Shown here: in pieces, positions 1-5,423 of the stretch
How positions within the stretch are numbered: the first letter of the stretch is position 1
Layout of the letters: every line of letters begins with the position of its first letter
DNA from: Streptomyces sp. NRRL WC-3549
GTDB taxonomy: Bacteria > Actinomycetota > Actinomycetes > Streptomycetales > Streptomycetaceae
Direction: 5' to 3'
Length of the DNA: 7,274 bases
Assembly (NCBI RefSeq): GCF_000721935.1
Contig: NZ_KL585416.1
Span: 779 to 8,052, forward strand
Notes under the pieces: model-generated
The model's database searches: none
Seen by the model: the letters and a program-made list of their open reading frames with translations, nothing else
What the model was told of the DNA's origin: nothing
Made by a program: the position numbers and the translations under genes

Positions 1-206
1 CCGGCAGGCTGGCCAAGCTGAACCTGGCCGACGGCGGCGAACTGGTGGCCCGCATCCTCGGCGTCGACGACGAGGGGCTCGATCTCGAGGTGCCGGGCGT
101 CAAGGGCCGCAAGCCCACCGCGCGCCGGGTCGCCTTCGACGAGATCGCCAAGGCGCGCGTGGAGATCGAATTCAATCGCAAGGACAAGAAGGAAGAGGAG
201 GCGTAG
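1..206 (+). CDS. rimP: Ribosome maturation factor RimP, C-terminal part (5' end outside window)
   Basis: Only the last 67 residues are present; the frame opens at base 3 and ends at TAG 204-206. RimP assists late maturation of the 30S ribosomal subunit. The visible part matches the small beta-barrel (SH3-like) C-terminal domain: a strand pattern [19 protein letters not shown], a short basic turn ([10 protein letters not shown]), and the family-typical ending in which 'I.KARVEIEF' leads into a charged Lys/Glu tail. Identity also rests on position, because rimP directly precedes nusA in most bacteria. The stop lies 2 nt before the nusA start and the nusA ribosome binding site is inside the last rimP codons, so the two are almost certainly co-transcribed and translationally coupled. 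The short sequence alone would be weak evidence; with the context the call is firm. Confidence 0.9.
   Translation, partial: GRLAKLNLADGGELVARILGVDDEGLDLEVPGVKGRKPTARRVAFDEIAKARVEIEFNRKDKKEEEA
196..201 (+). promoter_or_regulatory. Shine-Dalgarno of nusA, inside rimP
   Basis: AGGAGG, a full match to the anti-SD core, lies 7 nt before the GTG at 209. It is embedded in the Glu-Glu-Ala codons that end rimP. This fixes the GTG at 209 as the nusA start and implies that ribosomes finishing rimP hand over to nusA. Confidence 0.85.
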
Positions 207-208
207 CC

Positions 209-1249
209 GTGGACATCGATGTGAAGCTTCTGAAGGGCTTGGCGCAGGACAAGGAGATCCCCTTCGACGTGCTCGTCGGGGCGATCGAGTCGGCCCTCCT
301 CATCGCGTACCACCGCACCGAGGGCAGCCACCGCCGTGCGCGCGTCGAGCTGGACGCCTCCGGCCACGTCACGGTGTGGGCGAAGGAGGACCCGGCCGAC
401 CTCGAAGAGGGCCAGGAGCCCAAGGAGTTCGACGACACGCCGTCCGGCTTCGGCCGTATCGCGGCGAGCACCGCCAAGCAGGTCATCCTGCAGCGGCTGC
501 GCGACGCCGAGGACGACAGGACGTTCGGCGAGTACGCCGGGCACGAGGGCGACGTCGTCACCGGGGTCGTCCAGCAGGGCAAGGACCCCAAGAACGTCCT
601 GGTCGACATCGGGAAGCTGGAAGCGATCCTGCCCGTGCAGGAGCAGGTGCCGGGCGAGGAGTACACCCACGGCCTGCGCCTGCGGACGTACGTCGTCCGG
701 GTCGCCAAGGGGGTGCGCGGCCCGTCCGTGACCCTGTCGCGCACCCACCCCGGCCTCGTGAAGAAGCTCTTCGCGCTGGAGGTCCCGGAGATCGCGGACG
801 GCTCGGTCGTCATCGAGGCCATCGCCCGCGAGGCCGGCCACCGCACCAAGATCGCCGTGCGGTCGACCCGTGCGGGCCTCAACCCCAAGGGCGCCTGCAT
901 CGGCCCCATGGGCAGCCGGGTGCGCAACGTCATGGCCGAGCTGCACGGCGAGAAGATCGACATCGTGGACTGGTCCGACGACCCGGCCGAGATGGTCGCC
1001 AACGCGCTGTCGCCCGCGCGGGTGAGCGAGGTCGAGGTCGTGGACCTCGGCGCCCGCTCGGCCCGGGTCACCGTGCCCGACTACCAGCTCTCGCTGGCGA
1101 TCGGCAAGGAAGGGCAGAACGCCCGTCTCGCGGCGCGGCTCACCGGCTGGCGCATCGACATCCGCCCGGACACCGAGACCGACGAGGAGCGGGAGACCGC
1201 CGACCGCGAGCGCGCCGAGCGCGCCGAGCGCGCCCGGGAGCGGTCCTGA
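209..1249 (+). CDS. nusA: Transcription termination/antitermination factor NusA (short actinobacterial form)
   Basis: 346 residues with a GTG start supported by AGGAGG 7 nt upstream. NusA binds RNA polymerase and nascent RNA, modulates pausing and intrinsic termination, and takes part in rRNA antitermination. Domains in order: N-terminal RNAP-binding domain (about 1-105, starting [19 protein letters not shown]), S1 domain (about 110-178, '[11 protein letters not shown] ... [14 protein letters not shown]'), KH1 (about 200-265, loop GPMG at 232-235), and KH2 (about 270-320, loop GKEG at 299-302). The protein ends soon after KH2 in a charged Arg/Glu tail. The C-terminal acidic repeats of E. coli NusA are absent, as is usual for actinobacteria. 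The start is 2 nt after the rimP stop. A 132-nt gap follows before ylxR. Confidence 0.97.
   Translation: MDIDVKLLKGLAQDKEIPFDVLVGAIESALLIAYHRTEGSHRRARVELDASGHVTVWAKEDPADLEEGQEPKEFDDTPSGFGRIAASTAKQVILQRLRDAEDDRTFGEYAGHEGDVVTGVVQQGKDPKNVLVDIGKLEAILPVQEQVPGEEYTHGLRLRTYVVRVAKGVRGPSVTLSRTHPGLVKKLFALEVPEIADGSVVIEAIAREAGHRTKIAVRSTRAGLNPKGACIGPMGSRVRNVMAELHGEKIDIVDWSDDPAEMVANALSPARVSEVEVVDLGARSARVTVPDYQLSLAIGKEGQNARLAARLTGWRIDIRPDTETDEERETADRERAERAERARERS
1208..1234 (+). repeat. Three tandem 9-bp repeats in the nusA 3' end
   Basis: GAGCGCGCC occurs three times in direct succession, in frame, encoding Glu-Arg-Ala three times (residues 334-342) in the charged C-terminal tail of NusA. Because the unit is a multiple of three, copy number can vary without breaking the frame. 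It is probably a neutral length-variable tail. Confidence 0.85.
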
Positions 1250-1264
1250 CCGGTCCGCCGCCGC

Positions 1265-1281
1265 CGCACCGTTTCGGTGCG
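1265..1281 (+). other. Hairpin just after nusA
   Basis: Perfect 7-bp inverted repeat, CGCACCG (1265-1271) and CGGTGCG (1275-1281), with a TTT loop, 16 nt after the nusA stop. No T-tract follows, so it is not a textbook intrinsic terminator. It could attenuate read-through, protect the nusA 3' end, or mark a processing site. A weaker GC hairpin (GCGG/CCGC, about 1296-1307) lies just downstream. Confidence 0.45.
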
Positions 1282-1370
1282 AAGGAATAGATCGAGGCGG
1301 CTCGCCGCTGAGATTCACGACAACATCCGTTCGATTCTTGCCCCAAAGGGATGAGGTCGGTACGGGGAGG

Positions 1371-1376
1371 TAGACT
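1371..1376 (+). promoter_or_regulatory. Candidate -10 element at leaderless spacing before ylxR
   Basis: TAGACT fits the actinobacterial sigma-70-type -10 pattern TANNNT, close to the Streptomyces HrdB preference TAGANT. It ends 5 nt before the GTG of ylxR, so transcription would begin within a base or so of the start codon and give a leaderless mRNA. No convincing -35 is visible at 16-19 nt spacing. The same stretch also has a GGGGAGG (1364-1370) that could act as a ribosome binding site 11 nt before the GTG on read-through transcripts. The promoter is inferred. Confidence 0.4.
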
Positions 1377-1381
1377 TAGCC

Positions 1382-1660
1382 GTGTCTGGCCGGACGCACC
1401 CCCGCGCTTGCCCTGAGCGAACCTGTGTGGGATGCCGGGAGCGGGCGGCCAAGAGTGAGCTGCTGCGCATCGTGGTGGACGAGGGAGACGTCGTCCCTGA
1501 TCCACGCGGTACGCTGCCCGGCCGGGGTGCGTATGTGCACCCCGCCTCTGTCTGTCTCGACCTGGCGGTCCGCCGCCGGGCATTCCCCCGGGCCTTCAGG
1601 GCCAAGGGGCCGTTCGACTCCGCGGCACTGCAGCGGTTCGTCGAGCGGGTGACATCGTAA
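1382..1660 (+). CDS. ylxR: YlxR family RNA-binding protein (RnpM-like)
   Basis: 92 residues. GTG 1382 is the only reasonable start, since the frame is closed by TGA at 1352-1354 and no start codon lies between. The family signature is clear: PERTCVGCR near the N-terminus (residues 11-19), D40-P41-R42-G43, then PGRGAYVHP (46-54). YlxR proteins are small, basic and RNA-binding; the Bacillus subtilis member has been described as RnpM, a modulator of RNase P, and also as a DNA-associated regulator. They are almost always encoded between nusA and infB, as here. Four cysteines (10, 15, 18, 58) include a CxxC, which could bind a metal; that is inference. The gene may be transcribed from nusA read-through and from its own leaderless promoter. 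Family is certain; the precise role in this organism is not. Confidence 0.92.
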   Translation: MSGRTHPRACPERTCVGCRERAAKSELLRIVVDEGDVVPDPRGTLPGRGAYVHPASVCLDLAVRRRAFPRAFRAKGPFDSAALQRFVERVTS

Positions 1661-1671
1661 GAAAGTGAACG

Positions 1672-1687
1672 GCACGGGTCCCCGTGC
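1672..1687 (+). other. Hairpin after ylxR
   Basis: GCACGG (1672-1677) and CCGTGC (1682-1687) form a perfect 6-bp stem with a GTCC loop, 11 nt after the ylxR stop. There is no T-tract. It may be a weak terminator or the first structural element of the infB leader. Confidence 0.4.
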
Positions 1688-1726
1688 GGTCAGGTACCTC
1701 GCGAGTTGGAAGTAGGTCGAGATTGC

Positions 1727-1759
1727 GATGAGCACTCGATGAGTACGCGATGAGTACGC
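1727..1759 (+). repeat. Three tandem 11-bp repeats in the infB leader
   Basis: Consensus GATGAGTACGC: copy 1 at 1727-1737 is GATGAGCACTC (two differences), copies 2 (1738-1748) and 3 (1749-1759) are exact. The 11-base period is not a multiple of three, so each copy shifts the frame. Each copy carries an ATG, and each of copies 2 and 3 begins inside the stop codon of the minigene started in the copy before. The stretch before copy 1 (1716-1726) matches only loosely. Confidence 0.85.
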
Positions 1760-1770
1760 CCATGAAGTAG
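1728..1770 (+). promoter_or_regulatory. Chain of three overlapping minigenes upstream of infB
   Basis: Three tiny reading frames follow each other: 1728-1742 (Met-Ser-Thr-Arg-stop), 1739-1753 (Met-Ser-Thr-Arg-stop) and 1750-1770 (Met-Ser-Thr-Pro-Met-Lys-stop). The first and second, and the second and third, share ATGA, so each stop overlaps the next start, the arrangement used for termination-reinitiation. The Shine-Dalgarno before the first ATG is weak (AGG, 11 nt away). They are too short to encode functional proteins. If translated, they would act as an upstream reading-frame cassette that consumes initiation events before infB. The reading frames are seen directly; translation and function are inference. 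Confidence 0.5.
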
Positions 1771-1774
1771 CGAC

Positions 1775-1795
1775 GGTCCGGCGGTAACCCGGACC
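1775..1795 (+). promoter_or_regulatory. Hairpin A, upstream of the infB ribosome binding site
   Basis: GGTCCGG (1775-1781) and CCGGACC (1789-1795) form a perfect 7-bp stem with a 7-nt loop. Its 5' arm starts 4 nt after the stop of the last minigene (TAG 1768-1770), and its 3' end is 4 nt before the AGGAG of infB. While it forms, the Shine-Dalgarno sequence remains free. Its 3' arm is shared with hairpin B, so the two exclude one another. Confidence 0.6.
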
Positions 1796-1825
1796 TAAAA
1801 GGAGCGAAGTGGCTAAGGTCCGGGT
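1787..1825 (+). promoter_or_regulatory. Hairpin B, enclosing the infB Shine-Dalgarno and start codon
   Basis: ACCCGGACCT (1787-1796) is the exact reverse complement of AGGTCCGGGT (1816-1825), giving a 10-bp stem. The 19-nt loop (1797-1815) contains AAAAGGAG and the GTG start codon. The 3' arm lies in codons 3-6 of infB. It reuses the 3' arm of hairpin A. Such a structure would probably reduce 30S access to the start, although a loop can also present a ribosome binding site, so the sign of the effect cannot be read from sequence. Confidence 0.55.
1800..1804 (+). promoter_or_regulatory. Shine-Dalgarno of infB
   Basis: AGGAG (within AAAAGGAG, 1797-1804) is 4 nt before the GTG at 1809, slightly shorter than the usual spacing. 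The start is confirmed by the conserved IF2 N-terminus [15 protein letters not shown] that follows. Confidence 0.8.
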
Positions 1826-4800
1826 ATACGAACTCGCCAAGGAGTTCGGCGTGGAGAGCAAGGTCGTCATGGCCAAGCTCCAAGAACTCGGTGAATTCGT
1901 CCGTTCGGCGTCCTCGACGATCGAGGCGCCGGTTGTACGTAAGTTGACCGACGCGCTGCAGGGTCCCGGTGGCAACGCCGGCAAGTCCGCAGCCAAGCCG
2001 GGAGCGCCCCGTAAGGCCGCCCCCGCGAAGCCCGCCGCGCCCTCACCGGCCGCGGCGGCACGTCCCGCTGCCCCGAAGCCCGGCGCCCCGGCCCCCAAGC
2101 CGGCCGCCCAGGGCCCGGCGAGCAGCACCCCCGCGGCGCCGTCCGCGGGTCCCCGTCCGGGTCCGAAGCCCGCGCCCAAGCCGGCACCGGCCAACCCGGT
2201 GCCCGCCGCCGAGTTCTCGGCGCCGGCCCCCGCCCCGGAGCGCCAGGAGCGGCCCGCGCCGCAGCAGGCCCCGCGTCCCACCGGCGCCACCCCCGGCCCC
2301 CGTCCCGCCCGTCCGGCCCCGGCCGGCGGTCAGCGTGACGGCGGCCAGCGCGACGGCGGCCGTGGCGGCGAGCGCGGCGGAGACCGTCCGGCCCGCCCCG
2401 CGGGCCAGGGCGCACCGCGTCCCGGCGCACGTCCGGCGGGTCCCCGTCCGGGCAACAACCCCTTCACCTCCGGCGGCTCCACCGGCATGGCGCGCCCCCA
2501 GGCGCCCCGTCCCGGCGGTGCCCCGCGCCCCGGCGGCGGTCAGGAGCGCCCCGGCGCCCCGCGTCCGCAGGGCGGTCCGGGCGGTGCCCCGCGGCCCCAG
2601 GGCCAGGGCGGCGCCCGTCCGACCCCGGGCGGCATGCCCCGTCCGCAGGCTCCCCGTCCGGGCGCCGGCCCGGCCGGTAACCGTCCGAACCCGGGCATGA
2701 TGCCGCAGCGTCCCGCCGCGGGTCCGCGTCCCGGTCCCGGCGGAGGCCGTGGTCCCGGTGCGGGTGGCCGTCCCGGCGGTGCCGGTGGCGGTCGTCCCGG
2801 TGGCGGCGGCTTCGCCGGCCGTCCGGGCGGCGGTGGCGGTGGCGGCTTCGCCGGCCGTCCCGGTGGTCCCGGTGGCGGTGGCGGCGCGGGTCGTCCCGGT
2901 GGTGGCGGCGGCTTCGGCGGTCGTCCCGGCTTCGGCGGACGTCCCGGCGGCCCGGGTGCCCGTGGTGGCACACAGGGTGCGTTCGGCCGTCCCGGCGGTC
3001 CGGCGCGTCGCGGTCGCAAGTCGAAGCGGCAGAGGCGTCAGGAGTACGAGGCCATGCAGGCCCCGTCGGTGGGCGGCGTCATGCTGCCCCGCGGCAACGG
3101 GCAGGCCGTCCGGCTGTCGCGCGGTGCCTCGCTGACCGACTTCGCGGAGAAGATCAACGCCAACCCGGCGTCGCTCGTCGCCGTGATGATGAACCTCGGC
3201 GAGATGGTCACCGCCACGCAGTCCGTCTCCGACGACACGCTGCGCCTGCTCGCGGACGAGATGAACTACGTCCTCGAGATCGTCAGCCCGGAGGAGGAGG
3301 ACCGCGAGCTGCTCGAGTCCTTCGACATCGAGTTCGGCGAGGACGAGGGCGGCGAAGAGGCCCTCATCCCGCGTCCGCCGGTCGTGACCGTCATGGGTCA
3401 CGTCGACCACGGTAAGACGCGACTGCTGGACGCGATCCGGAAGACGAACGTGGCTTCCGGCGAGGCCGGCGGCATCACCCAGCACATCGGTGCCTACCAG
3501 GTCTCCTCCGAGGTCAACGGCGAGGACCGGAAGATCACCTTCATCGACACCCCGGGTCACGAGGCGTTCACCGCCATGCGTGCCCGCGGTGCGAAGTCCA
3601 CCGACATCGCGATCCTCGTGGTGGCGGCGAACGACGGTGTGATGCCCCAGACGATCGAGGCGCTGAACCACGCCAAGGCGGCCGAGGTGCCGATCGTGGT
3701 CGCGGTCAACAAGATCGACGTCGAGGGCGCCGACCCGACCAAGGTGCGCGGTCAGCTCACCGAGTTCGGTCTGGTGGCCGAGGAGTACGGCGGCGACACG
3801 ATGTTCGTCGACATCTCCGCCAAGCAGGGCCTCAACATCGAGGCGCTGCTGGAGGCCGTCGTCCTCACCGCCGACGCCTCGCTCGACCTGCGGGCCAACC
3901 CGGAGCAGGACGCGCAGGGCATCGCGATCGAGTCCCACCTCGACCGCGGCCGCGGTGCGGTCTCGACCGTCCTGGTGCAGCGAGGCACGCTGCGCATCGG
4001 CGACACGATGGTGGTCGGCGACGCGTACGGCCGTGTCCGGGCGATGCTCGACGACAACGGCAACAACGTCGAGGAAGCGGGTCCGTCGACCCCCGTCCTG
4101 GTCCTGGGTCTCACCAACGTCCCGGGTGCCGGCGACAACTTCCTGGTCGTCGACGAGGACCGTACGGCCCGGCAGATCGCCGAGAAGCGGGCCGCCCGCG
4201 AGCGCAACGCCAACTTCGCCCGCAAGGGTGTCCGGTTCTCCCTGGAGAACCTGGACGAGGCGCTCAAGGCCGGTCTGGTCCAGGAGCTCAACCTCATCAT
4301 CAAGGGCGACGCGTCCGGTTCGGTGGAGGCCCTCGAGTCCTCGCTGCTCCAGCTCGACGTCGGTGAAGAGGTCGACATCCGGGTCCTGCACCGCGGTGTG
4401 GGTGCGGTCACCGAGTCGGACATCGACCTGGCGACCGGCTCCGACGCCATCGTGATCGGCTTCAACGTGCGTGCCGCAGGGCGCGCGCAGCAGATGGCCG
4501 AGCGCGAGGGTGTGGACGTCCGGTACTACTCGGTCATCTACCAGGCGATCGAGGAGATCGAGGCGGCCCTCAAGGGCATGCTCAAGCCGGAGTACGAAGA
4601 GGTCGAGCTCGGCACGGCGGAGATCCGCGAGATCTTCCGCTCGTCCAAGCTGGGCAACATCGCCGGTGTGCTGGTCCGCTCCGGCGAGGTCAAGCGCAAC
4701 ACCAAGGCGCGCCTGCTGCGCGATGGCAAGGTCATCGCGGAGAACCTCAACATCTCCGGTCTGCGCCGCTTCAAGGACGACGTCACCGAGATCCGCGAAG

Positions 4801-4895
4801 GCTTCGAGGGTGGTATCAACCTCGGGAACTTCAACGACATCAAGGTCGACGACGTCATCGCGACGTACGAGATGCGCGAGAAGCCGCGAGGCTGA
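1809..4895 (+). CDS. infB: Translation initiation factor IF-2
   Basis: 1,028 residues. IF2 is the GTPase that places fMet-tRNA on the 30S subunit and promotes 50S joining. Domains: IF2_N helical domain (1-52); a long disordered Pro/Ala/Arg/Gly region (about 55-398) with seven APRP motifs and a Gly-rich end; a basic patch (R400-R410); a second IF2_N-like domain (about 430-500). The G domain (about 522-695) has all five motifs: GHVDHGKT 530-537, GGITQHIG 554-561, DTPGH 580-584 with the catalytic His584, NKID 634-637, and SAK 670-672. Domain II follows, then domain III (about 820-925, including IGFNVRA 883-889) and the C-terminal initiator-tRNA-binding domain (about 930-1028). No key residue is missing. 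The length suits Streptomyces and exceeds E. coli (890) because of the disordered region. The upstream leader suggests translational control. Confidence 0.98.
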   Translation: MAKVRVYELAKEFGVESKVVMAKLQELGEFVRSASSTIEAPVVRKLTDALQGPGGNAGKSAAKPGAPRKAAPAKPAAPSPAAAARPAAPKPGAPAPKPAAQGPASSTPAAPSAGPRPGPKPAPKPAPANPVPAAEFSAPAPAPERQERPAPQQAPRPTGATPGPRPARPAPAGGQRDGGQRDGGRGGERGGDRPARPAGQGAPRPGARPAGPRPGNNPFTSGGSTGMARPQAPRPGGAPRPGGGQERPGAPRPQGGPGGAPRPQGQGGARPTPGGMPRPQAPRPGAGPAGNRPNPGMMPQRPAAGPRPGPGGGRGPGAGGRPGGAGGGRPGGGGFAGRPGGGGGGGFAGRPGGPGGGGGAGRPGGGGGFGGRPGFGGRPGGPGARGGTQGAFGRPGGPARRGRKSKRQRRQEYEAMQAPSVGGVMLPRGNGQAVRLSRGASLTDFAEKINANPASLVAVMMNLGEMVTATQSVSDDTLRLLADEMNYVLEIVSPEEEDRELLESFDIEFGEDEGGEEALIPRPPVVTVMGHVDHGKTRLLDAIRKTNVASGEAGGITQHIGAYQVSSEVNGEDRKITFIDTPGHEAFTAMRARGAKSTDIAILVVAANDGVMPQTIEALNHAKAAEVPIVVAVNKIDVEGADPTKVRGQLTEFGLVAEEYGGDTMFVDISAKQGLNIEALLEAVVLTADASLDLRANPEQDAQGIAIESHLDRGRGAVSTVLVQRGTLRIGDTMVVGDAYGRVRAMLDDNGNNVEEAGPSTPVLVLGLTNVPGAGDNFLVVDEDRTARQIAEKRAARERNANFARKGVRFSLENLDEALKAGLVQELNLIIKGDASGSVEALESSLLQLDVGEEVDIRVLHRGVGAVTESDIDLATGSDAIVIGFNVRAAGRAQQMAEREGVDVRYYSVIYQAIEEIEAALKGMLKPEYEEVELGTAEIREIFRSSKLGNIAGVLVRSGEVKRNTKARLLRDGKVIAENLNISGLRRFKDDVTEIREGFEGGINLGNFNDIKVDDVIATYEMREKPRG
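2737..3002 (+). repeat. Gly-rich low-complexity coding repeats in infB
   Basis: This stretch encodes about 89 residues (310-398), mostly Gly with Arg-Pro-Gly and Phe-Ala-Gly-Arg-Pro units. A 17-bp exact repeat (2808-2824 and 2844-2860) has a 36-bp period, so it is in frame. Such DNA is prone to slippage and recombination in multiples of three, and IF2 length here should vary between strains. The protein segment is predicted to be disordered and, with its many Arg residues, may bind RNA. Confidence 0.75.
3040..3056 (+). promoter_or_regulatory. Possible internal translation start within infB (Met416)
   Basis: AGGAG (3040-3044) stands 9 nt before an in-frame ATG (3054-3056, Met416), directly after the disordered region and basic patch. 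Initiation here would give a 613-residue IF2 with the second IF2_N-like domain, G domain and C-terminal domains. E. coli makes shorter IF2 forms from internal starts, so this is plausible. However, the SD-like bases also encode Gln-Glu-Tyr and may be chance. Confidence 0.3.
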
Positions 4896-4906
4896 TCCAC
4901 GGGGAC

Positions 4907-4928
4907 GACCGGGGGGAGACCCCCGGTC
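4907..4928 (+). terminator. Terminator-like hairpin 1 after infB
   Basis: GACCGGGGG (4907-4915) and CCCCCGGTC (4920-4928) form a perfect 9-bp stem with a GAGA loop, starting 11 nt after the infB stop. There is no T-tract, which is common for terminator-like hairpins in high-GC actinobacteria. Together with the next hairpin it probably reduces transcription into ylxP or protects the infB 3' end. Confidence 0.6.
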
Positions 4929-4936
4929 CCTCCTCC

Positions 4937-4987
4937 GCGGTCGGGGCCGGTCGACGGGTGGTATTTCCGTCGATCGGCCCCGGCCGT
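4937..4987 (+). terminator. Terminator-like hairpin 2 after infB, 21 pairs
   Basis: The arms 4937-4957 and 4967-4987 pair without interruption over 21 positions: 18 Watson-Crick pairs and three G-U pairs (4937/4987, 4941/4983, 4950/4974). The loop is GTGGTATTT (4958-4966). The central 15 bases of each arm are GGGGCCGGTCGACGG and CCGTCGATCGGCCCC. No T-tract follows. It is the longest stem found in the window, and a read-through transcript would carry it as a strong RNase III-type substrate. Confidence 0.7.
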
Positions 4988-5006
4988 TCCGTGTACGGTT
5001 CGGGGT

Positions 5007-5031
5007 GTCCCCGCCACGAGGGTGGCGGGAC
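5007..5031 (+). other. Hairpin 3 in the infB-ylxP gap
   Basis: CCCGCCAC (5010-5017) and GTGGCGGG (5022-5029) form a perfect 8-bp stem with a GAGG loop. Two further pairs (GT 5007-5008 with AC 5030-5031) form if C5009 is bulged. It lies between the large hairpin and the ylxP start and would be in the 5' leader of any ylxP transcript. Confidence 0.5.
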
Positions 5032-5045
5032 GCGGCTGTGCCGGC

Positions 5046-5062
5046 CCGGGGGTCGCCCCCGG
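5046..5062 (+). other. Hairpin 4, 39 nt before ylxP
   Basis: CCGGGGG (5046-5052) and CCCCCGG (5056-5062) form a 7-bp GC stem with a TCG loop. It is the fourth hairpin in the gap. It does not cover the ylxP start codon. Confidence 0.45.
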
Positions 5063-5101
5063 CGCCCCTCGAACCCGAACCGGCGGGACATCCGGACACA
5101 C

Positions 5102-5398
5102 ATGTATGTGGGGACACTGTCCTTCGACCTCCTGCTCGGCGACGTACGGTCGCTGAAGGAGAAGCGTTCCGTCGTCCGTCCGATCGTGGCCGAGGTCCGT
5201 CGCAAGTTCGCGGTCAGCGTCGCGGAGACGGGCGGGCACGACCTCTACCGCAGGGCCGAGATCGGGCTCGCCGTGGTCTCCGGGGACACGGAACACCTCA
5301 CAGACGTACTCGACCGGTGCGAACGCATGATCGCGGGCCGGCCGGAAGTGGAGCTGCTGTCCGTACGACGGCGGCTGCACAGCGACGAAGACGATTGA
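5102..5398 (+). CDS. ylxP: DUF503 family protein (YlxP-like)
   Basis: 98 residues from ATG 5102 to TGA 5396-5398. The start is chosen because the DUF503 family begins exactly here, with a first strand (MYVGTLSFDLLL), then SLKEKRSVVRPI (17-28) and the second conserved block VSVAETGGHDLYRRAEIGLAVVS (38-60). The frame extends back to a GTG at 4958, but that would run through strong hairpins and add unconserved sequence. DUF503 proteins are small ferredoxin-like alpha/beta proteins encoded between infB and rbfA in many Gram-positive bacteria; their role is not firmly established, and the location suggests a link to ribosome assembly or translation. The ribosome binding site is weak (GGA 5 nt upstream, GGCGGGA about 13 nt upstream). 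The stop is 25 nt before rbfA, so the two are probably co-transcribed. Confidence 0.9.
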   Translation: MYVGTLSFDLLLGDVRSLKEKRSVVRPIVAEVRRKFAVSVAETGGHDLYRRAEIGLAVVSGDTEHLTDVLDRCERMIAGRPEVELLSVRRRLHSDEDD

Positions 5399-5410
5399 GC
5401 ACGTTCAGAT

Positions 5411-5416
5411 AGGAGA
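5411..5416 (+). promoter_or_regulatory. Shine-Dalgarno of rbfA
   Basis: AGGAGA, 7 nt before the GTG at 5424, supports that start over others. Confidence 0.8.
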
Positions 5417-5423
5417 CGGACCA

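Noticed and set aside
172..1071. A 299-codon minus-strand open frame opposite nusA, and a 304-codon + frame at 376-1290
   Set aside because: Both are shadows of nusA: biased Ser/Arg or Arg/Gly/Pro composition, no recognisable domain, no ribosome binding site. NusA is clear in the other frame.
1338..1376. TTGCCC (1338-1343) as the -35 for TAGACT (1371-1376)
   Set aside because: The spacing is 27 nt, far from 16-19 nt. If TAGACT is a promoter it works without this -35.
1727..1759. The 11-bp repeats as a CRISPR array, integron site or replication iteron set
   Set aside because: There are no spacers, the unit is too short for CRISPR, no rep or cas gene is near, and the position inside a housekeeping operon points to a leader function.
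4907..4928. A classical Rho-independent terminator with T-tract after infB
   Set aside because: The stem is good but the 3' side is C-rich with no T-run, so it is called terminator-like only.
4994..4999. TACGGT as a -10 element for ylxP
   Set aside because: The hexamer fits TANNNT, but no -35 is present at proper spacing and the sequence just upstream is occupied by the 21-pair stem. A chance match is likely in this length.
4958..5101. N-terminal extension of ylxP to GTG 4958 (146 residues)
   Set aside because: The extra 48 residues would be encoded across the loop and 3' arm of the big hairpin and two more hairpins, lack any conserved block, and the DUF503 domain starts at Met 5102.
2043..5117. 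A 1,024-codon open frame on the minus strand opposite infB
   Set aside because: High GC removes stop codons from antisense frames. The translation is low-complexity (Thr/Gly/Ala runs) mirroring the infB repeats and resembles no family; the + strand frame encodes unmistakable IF2.
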